Assembly (NCBI GenBank): GCA_034698045.1
Contig: JAQGAU010000142.1
Span: forward strand, 1-38,112
Reading direction: 5' to 3'
DNA from: Paramacrobiotus richtersi
Taxonomy: Eukaryota > Tardigrada > Eutardigrada > Parachela > Macrobiotidae
DNA length: 38,112 nt
In this document: positions 1-10,200 of the stretch, piece by piece
Layout of the letters: each line of letters opens with the position of its first letter
How positions within the stretch are numbered: the stretch's first letter is position 1
Position numbers and translations under genes: made by a program
Notes under the pieces: model-generated
What the model was told of the DNA's origin: nothing
The model's input: only the letters and a program-made list of their open reading frames with translations
Databases searched by the model: none

Positions 1-1228
1 GAGATGGACCAGTAGACAGGGCTCTGGTCATTTTGAGAGAGATAGAGCAGCAGACAGAGCTGGGTCATTTGACCCATGTCAGGTTAATCGGGTGCGAAAT
101 ATGTTGGGGTCTATAGAGTTAATAACGGTGCAAAGACACGTCACGAAGGTTTGCACCGCAGAAAAAGGTTCCGCGACATTTCCTTCCGAGACGAATTCAA
201 TGACCCCATAGCCACGCTTTGCCCCGACGCTCCTGGCATCAAAGTAACAAGCTGGTATTTTCTTGACTGCTGAGCATTGTAGGGAACCGTCTAAATTCAG
301 ACGATTTTCAGAATTGTCGTGACGATTTACTCGCCAGAAAACAGCGTATTATGTGTCGTCTGCAGGCTTAGCGTTTGCGACATCCAGCGGCTGCATTCGC
401 TCTTCCATTTACCACTTCCATTAATATAATCTTGTTACTTCGTGGCTCATGCCTCATTACGGCTTATCCATTCCAACAAGTTCGCATTAAAATAGTAATT
501 ACGTATACAATGATCACGTTTAAATACCGTTAAGTCTGTTATCCAATAGTGGTGCACATTCGGCGATCTGCTAAAAACGACCACGCCAGCAGCAGTGTGA
601 ACATAATTTCGCGAGGCGACATCGGGCGTTCGGGTCACTCGAAGCTGCGCGGCACTCCACAAATGCTGTGACCGTTAGGCGCGCCTAAAACGACGCGGCT
701 ACATTTGGGGACTCGAAACAAAGGGCACAGACTGCCGCGAAAAGGCAAAACGTCGCATTCCCTTAAATGGTTTTCTATGTAGGCGTTATTGCCAAAACGA
801 TGTTGGCAGGCAAGCGCGTTTCTTCGCGCACTGACAAAAGGATCTTCAGTACCAGTGCTTCAGGTGCATTCGACTTGATTCGAGAACGTTCTTCACTTAA
901 TAATGCCACCTATAGTATTTCAACAGCAGAACTCAACAATTTCAACAGATAACCATATCAACGGTATGACTGTCGCCAGCAAGTTCGAAACGTTCACAAT
1001 CCGCGCAAGCACTATCATTAAATTAATGGTTTCGTTGGTGACTGATGAAACAATCTCGTACTGCGACATTTTCTCATAGTATGACAGTTAGACATTTACA
1101 AATCAATCGGGAGTTGTACTTAGATCACTACAAAATAAACTGAGCATCACTGGCGTTAGTCAACGTCGGCATTAAAAACGAAAATGCAGCGATCAGCTTG
1201 TAACAGTAACTCACATGAAACAGCTTTC
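1..1228. other. Left flank, no recognised gene
   Basis: No exon of the protease family and no other recognisable protein was found here. Reading frames are short and mostly lack ATG starts. An imperfect direct repeat opens the window: about 27 bases near 6-32 recur near 46-72, both ending in GGTCATTT. Confidence 0.5.
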
Positions 1229-1344
1229 GCAGGGTATAAAACCTGGCAATGGTAATTGCCACTGGCAACGCCAGCTGGCAATGGCAACGCATTTCTGGCA
1301 ATGCCAGCGGTAAAACCTGGCATTGCCACAATAAAAACTGGCAA
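1229..1344 (-). repeat. Left terminal inverted repeat (116 bp)
   Basis: Reverse complement of 3453-3568 with only a few substitutions. The arm is built from many copies of the core TTGCCA/TGGCAA in both orientations, so each arm can itself fold into nested hairpins. Confidence 0.8.
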
Positions 1345-2545
1345 CACTAGTTTAACGTGCGATCTTGCAGTCTAGTAAAGTGGACCTGTGTCCTGTATCA
1401 AAGTTTTGTATGAGGTATGCGGTATAATTTGCGAATCTGCTGGACAAAACAAGAAACGCGGTTAATCCACTTGTGCGGTAACATACTGTACGTATACTCA
1501 TACGAACTTGTTCGAATCAAGGTCACCCTTCATGTGACCAGTTTTTTTGTATTAAAAGATTCACTCGGCGATTGTTTTGACCGTTGAATACTGCGTTAAA
1601 ACTAAGAGCAAGCTTGTGGAATGTTGGCGCTTATTCGCCTATTCAGTTTCGTGCATCATGCTGTTTGCTACTCACAACAGGACGAGTGCGTGTTGCGTTC
1701 AGAAAAGAAACGGCCCTGTCGTTTCTGCGCCCCGTCTCTTTGGTATACACTAAGCGCATACTGAATGGCTGCGTACGGTAAGTGTTACTGTATGGTAGGG
1801 AACTGTAACGGAGATTTTTTTCTGGTTGATTTTATCGCGCGCACCGCGTGCATAGTGTACTGTAGGCCGTCTGTCAGTTACTAACGGTCAATGCCAAATG
1901 CGCGCCAAAAGTGGCATAACCTGAATATAATGCGATATTCGAATTCGGTGTGCTTTCAAGTTTGTATCGCCAGTAACCGAGTATGAACATTATCAAATGG
2001 TTACGGCTTTGCACGCTGTCATTAATTAGATAATCACTGTTATGTAAATTATGCGATCTATGCAACGATATGCACTTGTGTAACTCATGAGTACCCGCAT
2101 CAAGGGAATATTATAATACAGATACAAAATAACGATATGCACTGTGCTTATACTTTAATGCCGTATTTAAATATACTTTACATTTTGGAATGGACACGTT
2201 GAACATATTTTGCATATGTAGATTTAATTTTTAAATATGCTCGTAGAATACTACTTTTTTTAATGATTTTAGTAGTCTTGCGTTGCGTGCTACGTTTATT
2301 TATATCAAATTGACAACAAACATGTAGCGGATAAAAGACTAATGCATAACGAGACGGTACAATCAATACCGAACAAATTCTTACCGGTTCGGACCAACAG
2401 CTAACAGGTAGCATTCCGATGTATTAACCGAAACTTACGTAATTTACTATTCTGTTTCTTCAGGGTACCGTATACCGATCTGCAGTATATAAAGGTATAT
2501 CCAGTATACTTATATCTACGTATAAATACTTGTATACATATATAC

Positions 2546-2794
2546 GTGTTCGGAAATATACAGCCCACACAGTGTGTTAGCACGCCGGAAACACACCGTT
2601 TGGTGTCTATTCTGGCCAAAAAGATCCGTCAGGAAACCGGCGAGAAGCGATCGAAGCAGTTTATCTACCAACGTATTAGTACAGAAATGCAGCGGGCCAT
2701 CGCGATGGCCATAATGGGCACTGCACCGCCTTCAGCCAACTTTGACGAAGTGTTTTCAGTGATTCGGCCCCGAAAGGGGCCGAATGTTTTTTAA
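2546..2794 (+). CDS. Orphan reading frame inside the putative transposon
   Basis: An open frame of 82 codons with protein-like composition, rich in Lys, Arg, Gln and Glu in its first half (for example IRQETGEKRSKQ) followed by a helical-looking stretch QRAIAMAIMG. It has no ATG at the front (the first codon is GTG). The tracts ATACAG and ACACAG just upstream could be splice acceptors, so it may be a 3' exon or a remnant. The frame reads through a perfect GC-rich hairpin and stops at TAA inside the following T-run. I do not recognise the family. Its place inside terminal inverted repeats suggests an element-encoded protein, which is inference only. The length alone is not significant. Confidence 0.35.
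   Translation: MFGNIQPTQCVSTPETHRLVSILAKKIRQETGEKRSKQFIYQRISTEMQRAIAMAIMGTAPPSANFDEVFSVIRPRKGPNVF
2762..2792 (+). other. Perfect GC-rich stem-loop with GAAA tetraloop and T6 tail
   Basis: A 10-bp perfect stem (2762-2771 with 2776-2785) is closed by GAAA and followed one base later by six T (2787-2792). It has the shape of a bacterial intrinsic terminator, unusual in DNA that is otherwise clearly spliced and eukaryotic. It overlaps the last codons of the orphan frame. The structure is certain; the function is unknown. Confidence 0.55.
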
Positions 2795-3452
2795 TTGATT
2801 TCTTATTCCATACGTTCTTGTAATTGCGCGATGTATGTGAATTGAAGGTACGTACTACGCGGCAGTGTGTAAATGCGTAGCGTAGCCTTACGCCATTGAA
2901 TATTGTTGACGGATTTTTATGCATCTTTGGCTGGTATGGTTTGGACTTTGGATGACACTCCGAATGCATGAACTGATTTATTCCTACATTACATTTTTTC
3001 CGAGAAAGGTAATAGATAAAGTTATCATAACGTATCAAGACTGTACGCCGTGCCACACAAGCATGATCTGAAAAAACACAAATGCAATATTAAGCCAGAA
3101 GAACGTATATACATATAAAACAAAAAATGGTTTCGGCGGACAGTTACAGACATGCAGATTGTTCCGTGTGTAACACAAATCTGTATAATTTTGTTTTGTA
3201 AACATTTTCAATATTTTCGTTCGTGCAACTTTTTCGCTTCACAAGGTTATATATTTTTTGATACGCAGCATGCTGGCAAACAGAAGATTTTTTTAGGAAA
3301 ATTACGACTTCCGACTGAAGTGTCATTTGTTCGTAGTAGTTAATAACGATAATCTTTCCGGCAAAAAATATTTATGAAGTGCAGCTTACGTGCGCACTAT
3401 CGAAGTTCGTGTGATGGAGCGGAAAAATCAAATGTCTGATTTTAGAATGGTA

Positions 3453-3568
3453 TTGCCAGGTTTTATTGTGGCAATGCCAGGTTTTACCGCTGGCATTGCC
3501 AGAAATGCGTTGCCATTGCCAGCTGGCGTTGCCAGTGGCAATTGCCATTGCCAGGTTTTATACCCTGC
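3453..3568 (+). repeat. Right terminal inverted repeat (116 bp)
   Basis: Matches the reverse complement of 1229-1344 base for base except for scattered changes. It contains the internal palindromic motifs GGCAATGCC and GGCATTGCC. The octamer CAGCTTTC follows one base after its end. Confidence 0.8.
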
Positions 3569-3607
3569 TCAGCTTTCGCTGTGTTGAGCGGCTAGTTAGT
3601 GTGCCTT

Positions 3608-3613
3608 TTTATT
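3608..3613 (-). promoter_or_regulatory. Possible poly(A) signal for SP1
   Basis: AATAAA on the minus strand, about 245 bases downstream of the SP1 stop codon. It is the nearest canonical hexamer seen beyond the gene. No downstream element was assessed. Confidence 0.25.
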
Positions 3614-3857
3614 CCAGCGTGCAAAACATTGCCGTCTTGGTGTAGTCGTCGTCTCGGTAACTACCGTTGTGGTAACAGCAACGTTGCGGTCACTGCGCAG
3701 TTTTTAGAGCCGCTGTTTCGTGCGGGACAGAAGAACGACGCCGCTATATAAAATATTCGTATTTCGCGTTGGGGTGACAACAAGAATCGGTGTCACGCAA
3801 TGCTTTTAACATTCCCTTGTTTCGGTGTTATTGGATTAGTTTTGCTATTCACTCTGT

Positions 3858-4212
3858 TCAAACTCGACAAACGTGGTGGGACTGTATTTGGTGCAGTACT
3901 AAGAAACTCAGAAAAATCTTAGCGATATCGGAACACCGACGAGCATAACGTTCCAATGAGTTTGACGTTGGAAGCCACCGCAACACCTCTTCGCCATCGT
4001 CGTTTGAATCAGACGGCGAGATGTCACTTGGTGCTGTGGATAACAGCGCAGCTTTTCGGTCGTCGTCCCATTCTCTGATGAGTGGTCCAACCGGGGTGGA
4101 AACCGTTCGATTTATCCACCATCCGACATATCCTTCCGAATACAGAGACTCAACAATGAACGGCATGGACCACCTCACCTTGAAAAAACCGCTTGCTGCT
4201 TTTTCACACCGT
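3858..4212 (-). CDS. SP1 exon 12: S1 C-terminus and extension
   Basis: Acceptor TTTCTTTAG. Encodes RCEKAASGFFKVRWSMPFI (Cys220 and the C-terminal helix) and then an extension with GYVGWWINRT and PLIREWDDDRKAAL, an acidic Ser/Asp-rich stretch, and a hydrophobic end (IAKIFLSFLVLH). The stop is at 3858-3860. Confidence 0.9.
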
Positions 4213-7200
4213 CTAAAGAAAACAAAGACACAAACGCAGCAACATACAGGAACGGTCAGTGTCGACATTATTCTTATGCTACAGTCTCGAAGCCAGCTTG
4301 TGGTCTCTCTGGTATGGTAAAACACTCAACCGTGATTAAAAGTGACAGTTTATCAATCGTGAGCGGACACTCGTGTGTCCTGCTGGAACGAGCTGGCGGA
4401 CTAGTTAGTTGGAAACGGCATTGCTTCGGATAACCCCGTCAAAAAAAACAAGTCATAGGAGTATCCTTAGCTTGTGGTCTTTAAGTCTGGCTTTCGATAA
4501 AACTGTAATTACTCTTGCCACATGCATAACTATCAGTGCCAAAAAAGTCGGAGCGACCAGACACGAAGAAAATAACCGCTGAAACTGCTTGGTACTGGTC
4601 TTAGGTTTGAGGAACGAAGTTGAAACTTCAAAGTCTCAAAATTCCAGCATAATGGGTTGTACTCAAATATTCTGGTTCCGATCTGGCAGAACTTACGTTC
4701 CATTGTAAACATGCGACGTGATCCCAAACTGATGCCACTGCGGTGCCGCGGAAACGGATGGCTTTCGACAGATTAAAGGTCCACCACTGTCTCCGAAGCA
4801 TCTGCAAAAAACGATTCCTAGCACGACTTCACAGTTTCAAAAACTCACTGAAGCGTAGTGGCAGAATGTGGAAGTGTAATGGCAACCGATGTCGTAAACA
4901 ACAAGCAACCCGCCGGAAATAGTTTGTTTCTCTAGGAGGTTTTTGTACTAACACTTGTGAGTCCAGCTCTCCCCCATGAGGGTGCCACAAGCCCAAGTCG
5001 AAAGCTCTTTTAATAGATCCGCCGCTTCTGGATTTTCTATCTGGTAGTGCCAAAATCGTTCGATAACGACTTGGATCATATACTTATTCGGGGTTTTGTT
5101 TTTCGCAACGGAAAATTAATATTGCCGGTTTCAAGGCTGCTCGAGGTTGCGCGTAACTGCCTTTGCACGTCAGCTCCTGCAGTGCAGTGGTAAAAAATAG
5201 CAGTTTGCAATGTATTGCTTTGCAAATCTAACAAGATAATTCTGTCCGGGAGTTTGTGCGTGTCGACATTTTTTGTCATCGACATTTTGCGCGAAGGCAA
5301 TTTCGGCCCACGACCGCACTAGTCTCAGCTGTATTAGATTAAGACACAAATACTACTCCGTTGAGTTTCCACAAATATTCGTTGTCGAGAAGTTCCGCTC
5401 ACCATGAATTCTATTTCTTTTCGGATTCTGCATCCATTTCCTTCAGAAATGCCCTGGCTTCCCATGGTCTCGAAACCAAGCTAACTGACTGACTGATCAA
5501 TATAGCGGTTCGTAAAGGTGTCATATCTAGCTTTCTTTTCTCACACACGGTGGTCGGCAGTTGCCTCGCATGTTAAAGTGGTTCTTGCAATATATCTATC
5601 CACTTGCTATCGCATCTACCCAGTCCTGACAGCTTGCGTATTGCTGGAACTTTAGCCAAATATGGGCACGGCGAACTACGCTACGTGCCTTTAGCGATGG
5701 CCTTTTCTTCTTTAGATAAACAGTATGACGCAACTTTAATAACTGCTACAACGGTTTAGACCGTTTAGTTCTATCATATTCTTTATATTATATGAGTGTG
5801 TGGCTGCACGCTTAGTTATACTGTAAATAAGTAGCTGGCATTTAAGTTCGCACACGCACTTTATAAATAAGCAGCCTTTTGCATCAGCTGCCTAAGTCTT
5901 GGCATTCGGTTGATATTTTGGAAAAGTGACCTTACTTACACTCCTTCGTTTCCGCCTTGCCAGACTAACATAGCATCAGGTTCAATTTGCCATCCATACT
6001 TTGCGTTGTTGTCAGCACCAGGGAAAGTTGCCTTGGCTTGCTTCAGGTAAGAGTTATGATCGTCCGCTGTTTGATTTCGCATTCCGCAACCTGCAGTGTA
6101 ACATAATGCACCTCCCAGGGGACCCATGTTGGGACCTGGCAAACATGCAGCTTGAACACCATCTGCAGACAATCCCAAATCCTACAAACTCAGCGACTAG
6201 GAATACGTGCTGATATTCTGGTGCCACAAAAACAAAACGTTTACAAGTTAGATTAGGCAGGAGTTAGCGGTAAAATTTCAATACACCTATACCAGTAAAC
6301 TCTATTAAATCAGCTAAGCATGTAGCAATTCCTTATTCTATATGCAAAATAAGACAGCCTCTGGCTAGCAGAATATGATGATAAATGTCTGTTGCGTGTT
6401 GATTCGATCTAGACATAGTCGACCGAAAACAGAAGACGTTGTAGGAGTTCACGGAGGTCAAAAATCACTATGTGCACAGTGCCCGCGCAGGTAGCCGGCT
6501 GTTCCGGGAGGGGAATACTACACGTCTGCAATTCTAAGATTACCTTTGTCAGTTCTGTTGAATTTAGAAGAGCACGAATAAGCTATCAGGTTTTTATTGC
6601 AGCAATGCACTGCACCTGGTGAGTGGAAAGGCTGAGATGAGACCCGCAATGCAATAGGGCGACCTTTTCCAAACATGGGTCACTCGACCAAAAGGGCAAG
6701 CACATAACAAGTGTGATTTCGAAAGAAATATCCGAACTCCAGTACCCAATAAAACAGCTACTTTTAGTGACAGTAAGTCTAACAGTAATCGCATTCGTGC
6801 GACGGGAGTCCAAATGTGGAGACTGGCCATTCCCAATAGCGCTCCAACTTAAAGTGACCCAACACAACAATTAAATGCGACCTAGCCCATCTGCGATATA
6901 GTATTTGGATCATCGGCGCTGCTAAAAAACAAAAACGAATGCGCCTGATGATACATACCCGTTCCAGCAATATCAATGCCATGTCGCTGATGAGGCCCAT
7001 TTCGTAGGTGTAGTTGGTTCCGTATAATGGATGAATGAAGATTTTGTATCCTCTTGTCACTGGATTTTCATTTTTGGCGGATTGTCCGCATTTTTCCTGC
7101 AGGACAAGGATCTGTACTTCGTTTGGCCTGAAATGACAGGAGTTTCAATACTTATTCGTACAAAGCCAGCACTATGAAAATTTGCAGCTTATGGGGTCGT

Positions 7201-10200
7201 ACACCCGGTATCAGTTGCACAATAAGGTTTAAATAGGCTTTGCCGGTCTAACCGACGGCCGAGAACACCCACGGCAGAATCCGCTAACGGACTCATAAAG
7301 CCCCTGCACAAGATTTTACACGAGAATCATTTTTCGTCTTTTGTCTGTAATTGCACCTTAATATTAAGCTATTTGCAAAATATAGTTCAAGTCCCTATAC
7401 GGTCGAGGACGGCTGGGAGAGATTTCTCCATATGGCATTAATGGGAAGATTGTGTGCACCGTTGTCAGTGCCACCGTCCTTGTTTGACAGCGTACTGTGT
7501 TCGCTCCTTAGTTTAGTTTGTTGACGAGCAGGCAGACCCATGGCACTCATAGTCTGGTCCTTATGGAATACTACAGAAGATAACCACAGGAATTAATGAG
7601 CTTAAAAAACATTGTTCGATTCAATTTAACACAGAGCGGCATTCCAAAACGTTTTCGCTGCACTTCATAATGTTAATAAAGAGATCTCCTATCTCATCGC
7701 CGGACTGTCTTTCCAATACTTGACTTCGCGAACGCGTCAATTCTTTTCTTTCGCCGAAATTCACAATGCCGAAAAGTTTGTCCGTGCTGACGATTTCTGG
7801 AGCGGGATCTGCGACTTCTCTAGGCTCGGGGGCCTTAAATAACGCAGTACGCGATACGGCAACATTGTTCTCAGTCGGGGGACGAAGAGAAAACGGATCC
7901 TGGATACAAGTCGCCCGTAAGGGAATCACATAGGCAGACTCACTAGCCCAAGACGGTGAATCCATATGTGAAGCAGTGTACCAACAGCAAACACATTGCG
8001 GTGTCATGCGAAGGCAGTAGCACTTGAAACTTACCTGTTTACCTATATCTCTGGGATTTGTTCCAGACATCTTTGAGCTCAAGGTAACTTCCGTTATATT
8101 TTGTAAATAGTCTAGTATTTTCCTGTTATTACAGGAAAAATATGAGAGTATTCTCGTACAAACTCTTGGGCCGGCATCTTGTCAGTTCAACCGATATTTT
8201 TTCGCCAAGCCTGACTGCCGAAAACGAGTATGTATAGTTGCCGACGACTAAATTATTCGGATCGCTAAACATTTTATTTTAGTGACATTGTTATCACGCG
8301 AAACGCAGTCCATGGAACAATATTCCCCTCCCGACAAATGGTGCCTGGAATGTTGTGAGGAAATTCAACAACCAGAAGCTTTTATTATAGGGTTTTGCGA
8401 TCAACAGACGGCTCTACTAATACTGCTTTGTTTACGCCGCTCAGGACTCCGCTGCTTGGATTACATCAACAAATACTCTGGTTATGCTTTTTCAAAAGCG
8501 TTGATTATAAGCGGTAGACGAGGTGGCTTTGGAAAATATGCTGTGCTGAAAACCTGCCCCAGCAAATCCATTTGCGAGCTGGTATGGGTACGGTGTGTCA
8601 CAACGACGCTTGTGAAGTGTTTCCAATCTACTACGAAGTATCCTTGCTAAGAAGTAGGTATCTCGGCTAAGGCATTACTGGAAACAGCGTGTAGTGTAGC
8701 GAAATATCCATGTTGGAAACACCCCTATTGACGGTGGTTTATCACAGGCTTGAGTGGAGATCATACTTGAGGTACTATACTTGATACTTAACAAGCAAGA
8801 TAGTACAGACCCGCCGCCGGAAGATTTTTACGCCTCAAACGAAGTCACTCGCTAGCAATTAAGAGAACAGTGAGATTGTTTACGTTTACTCTATATGTAC
8901 ATATAGAGTACATATAGAGTAAACAATCCCATTGTTCTTTTAATTGCTAGCGAGTGGCTTCGCCTCAAAATGCCAAAACTTACGAGATCAAGTTTCATCG
9001 CAACCAGAGTTTCCTGGACCGTGAATTCTATCAGGTACCTCCAGTTACAGTACATCCGGACTTAATTAATGTTGCCCACATGGGCAAAACCATGCTCAAA
9101 ACGCATTTCAGATCCGCCGATGAAGCTGCTTTGCAAAAAATGGCTACCATCGCATACTAGTTTATCGATGCAATAGTGTGCACTGACTTGTGAGCTCGAA
9201 ATGGTAACCGCCACCTAAGCGAGCAATGTCTGTGGCATGGTGCGTTACGCTTTTCGGCGGCGAAAAATTCTGTCGATCGTCCAGGCGGTCCAGCGCATGC
9301 GAGTAGCACCCAGCTTCGCTTGGTGAACAATACGGCATGAAACATACTGACAACCGAAACTATGATCTGCCGCCCGAGACTACTTTTGGCAGGATTATGA
9401 TCCTGGAGTGCGTCCCGCCGCTTACCGAACTCAAAAGCGACAGAGTTTTTTAGTGAACTTACGGGGGAGTAGATTTGCTTCTTAGATTGAACAAGCAGTG
9501 CGCTGCTGTAAGGACCCATCGTGGTCCAATCTGTATTCGACATCAACGCTAATAGCAGCAGAAACCGCAAGTTACGACACACTTTTCTTACCACTGATCC
9601 TCCACACACGGTTCCTGAATTCATTCGAACGTACGTATACCACGGCCAGCTGTCAGCTGAAGCCTGTCCGATAGTGCTTAGGTGGCCGCACGATAAATGA
9701 GCAAGTTTCCGAGTGCACATACTTGTCTGCCGCCGATTATCCTTAGACTGTCTTGATCGCTTTCAATGGGAATTCTAGGCTTGCCGCAGTCGTCTGTACA
9801 GATTTCGTCTTCTCCTTGAGGACAATCTTGCCTACCTAATGGCAAAAGCGTTACAAAGCTCAGTACTGACAAAAAACGGTCATTCTAGTCGAGGTTTCTT
9901 GTTTGATGTCACCGGATGACCAGCAAACCGTTGTCTGTCTACTTTTAGTGTTGTTTTTGCTTCTTTTGCGCAGAAAAAAAATAATATGCCACTGCAACTC
10001 CAGGAAGCAAGCATTGCTGAGGCCATGCAGATTTCTAATCTAGTGTAGGCCATGCAGATTTCTACTCTAGTGTAGAGCCGTACGGAATGTTATCTTTTAA
10101 ACCCACGCTGAGCAGTCGTGACTATTACATAGAAATTTAGAATCCGCTCAGCCAAACCACGTTAGACTTGCCGAGCATCCACTGCGGATGCTAAGCAAGT

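Larger units (their letters stand above)
1229..3568. mobile_element. Putative 2.3-kb transposon with 116-bp terminal inverted repeats
   Basis: The first 116 bases (1229-1344) and the last 116 bases (3453-3568) are nearly perfect reverse complements, both running inward from GCAGGGTATAAAACC. The octamer CAGCTTTC directly precedes the left end (1221-1228) and recurs one base beyond the right end (3570-3577), as expected of a target-site duplication of the 8-bp class used by hAT-like elements. The interior holds an orphan reading frame at 2546-2794, a GC-rich hairpin, and otherwise AT-rich DNA without a recognisable transposase. It could be a non-autonomous or decayed DNA transposon, or two inverted copies of a short repeat that happen to lie 2.1 kb apart. 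The near-identical arms and flanking octamer favour the first reading. Confidence 0.6.

Noticed and set aside
4021..4320. Long plus-strand frame opposite SP1 exon 12 (and similar at 36007-36240).
   Set aside because: It is antisense to a conserved protease exon; the minus-strand frame carries the family motifs.
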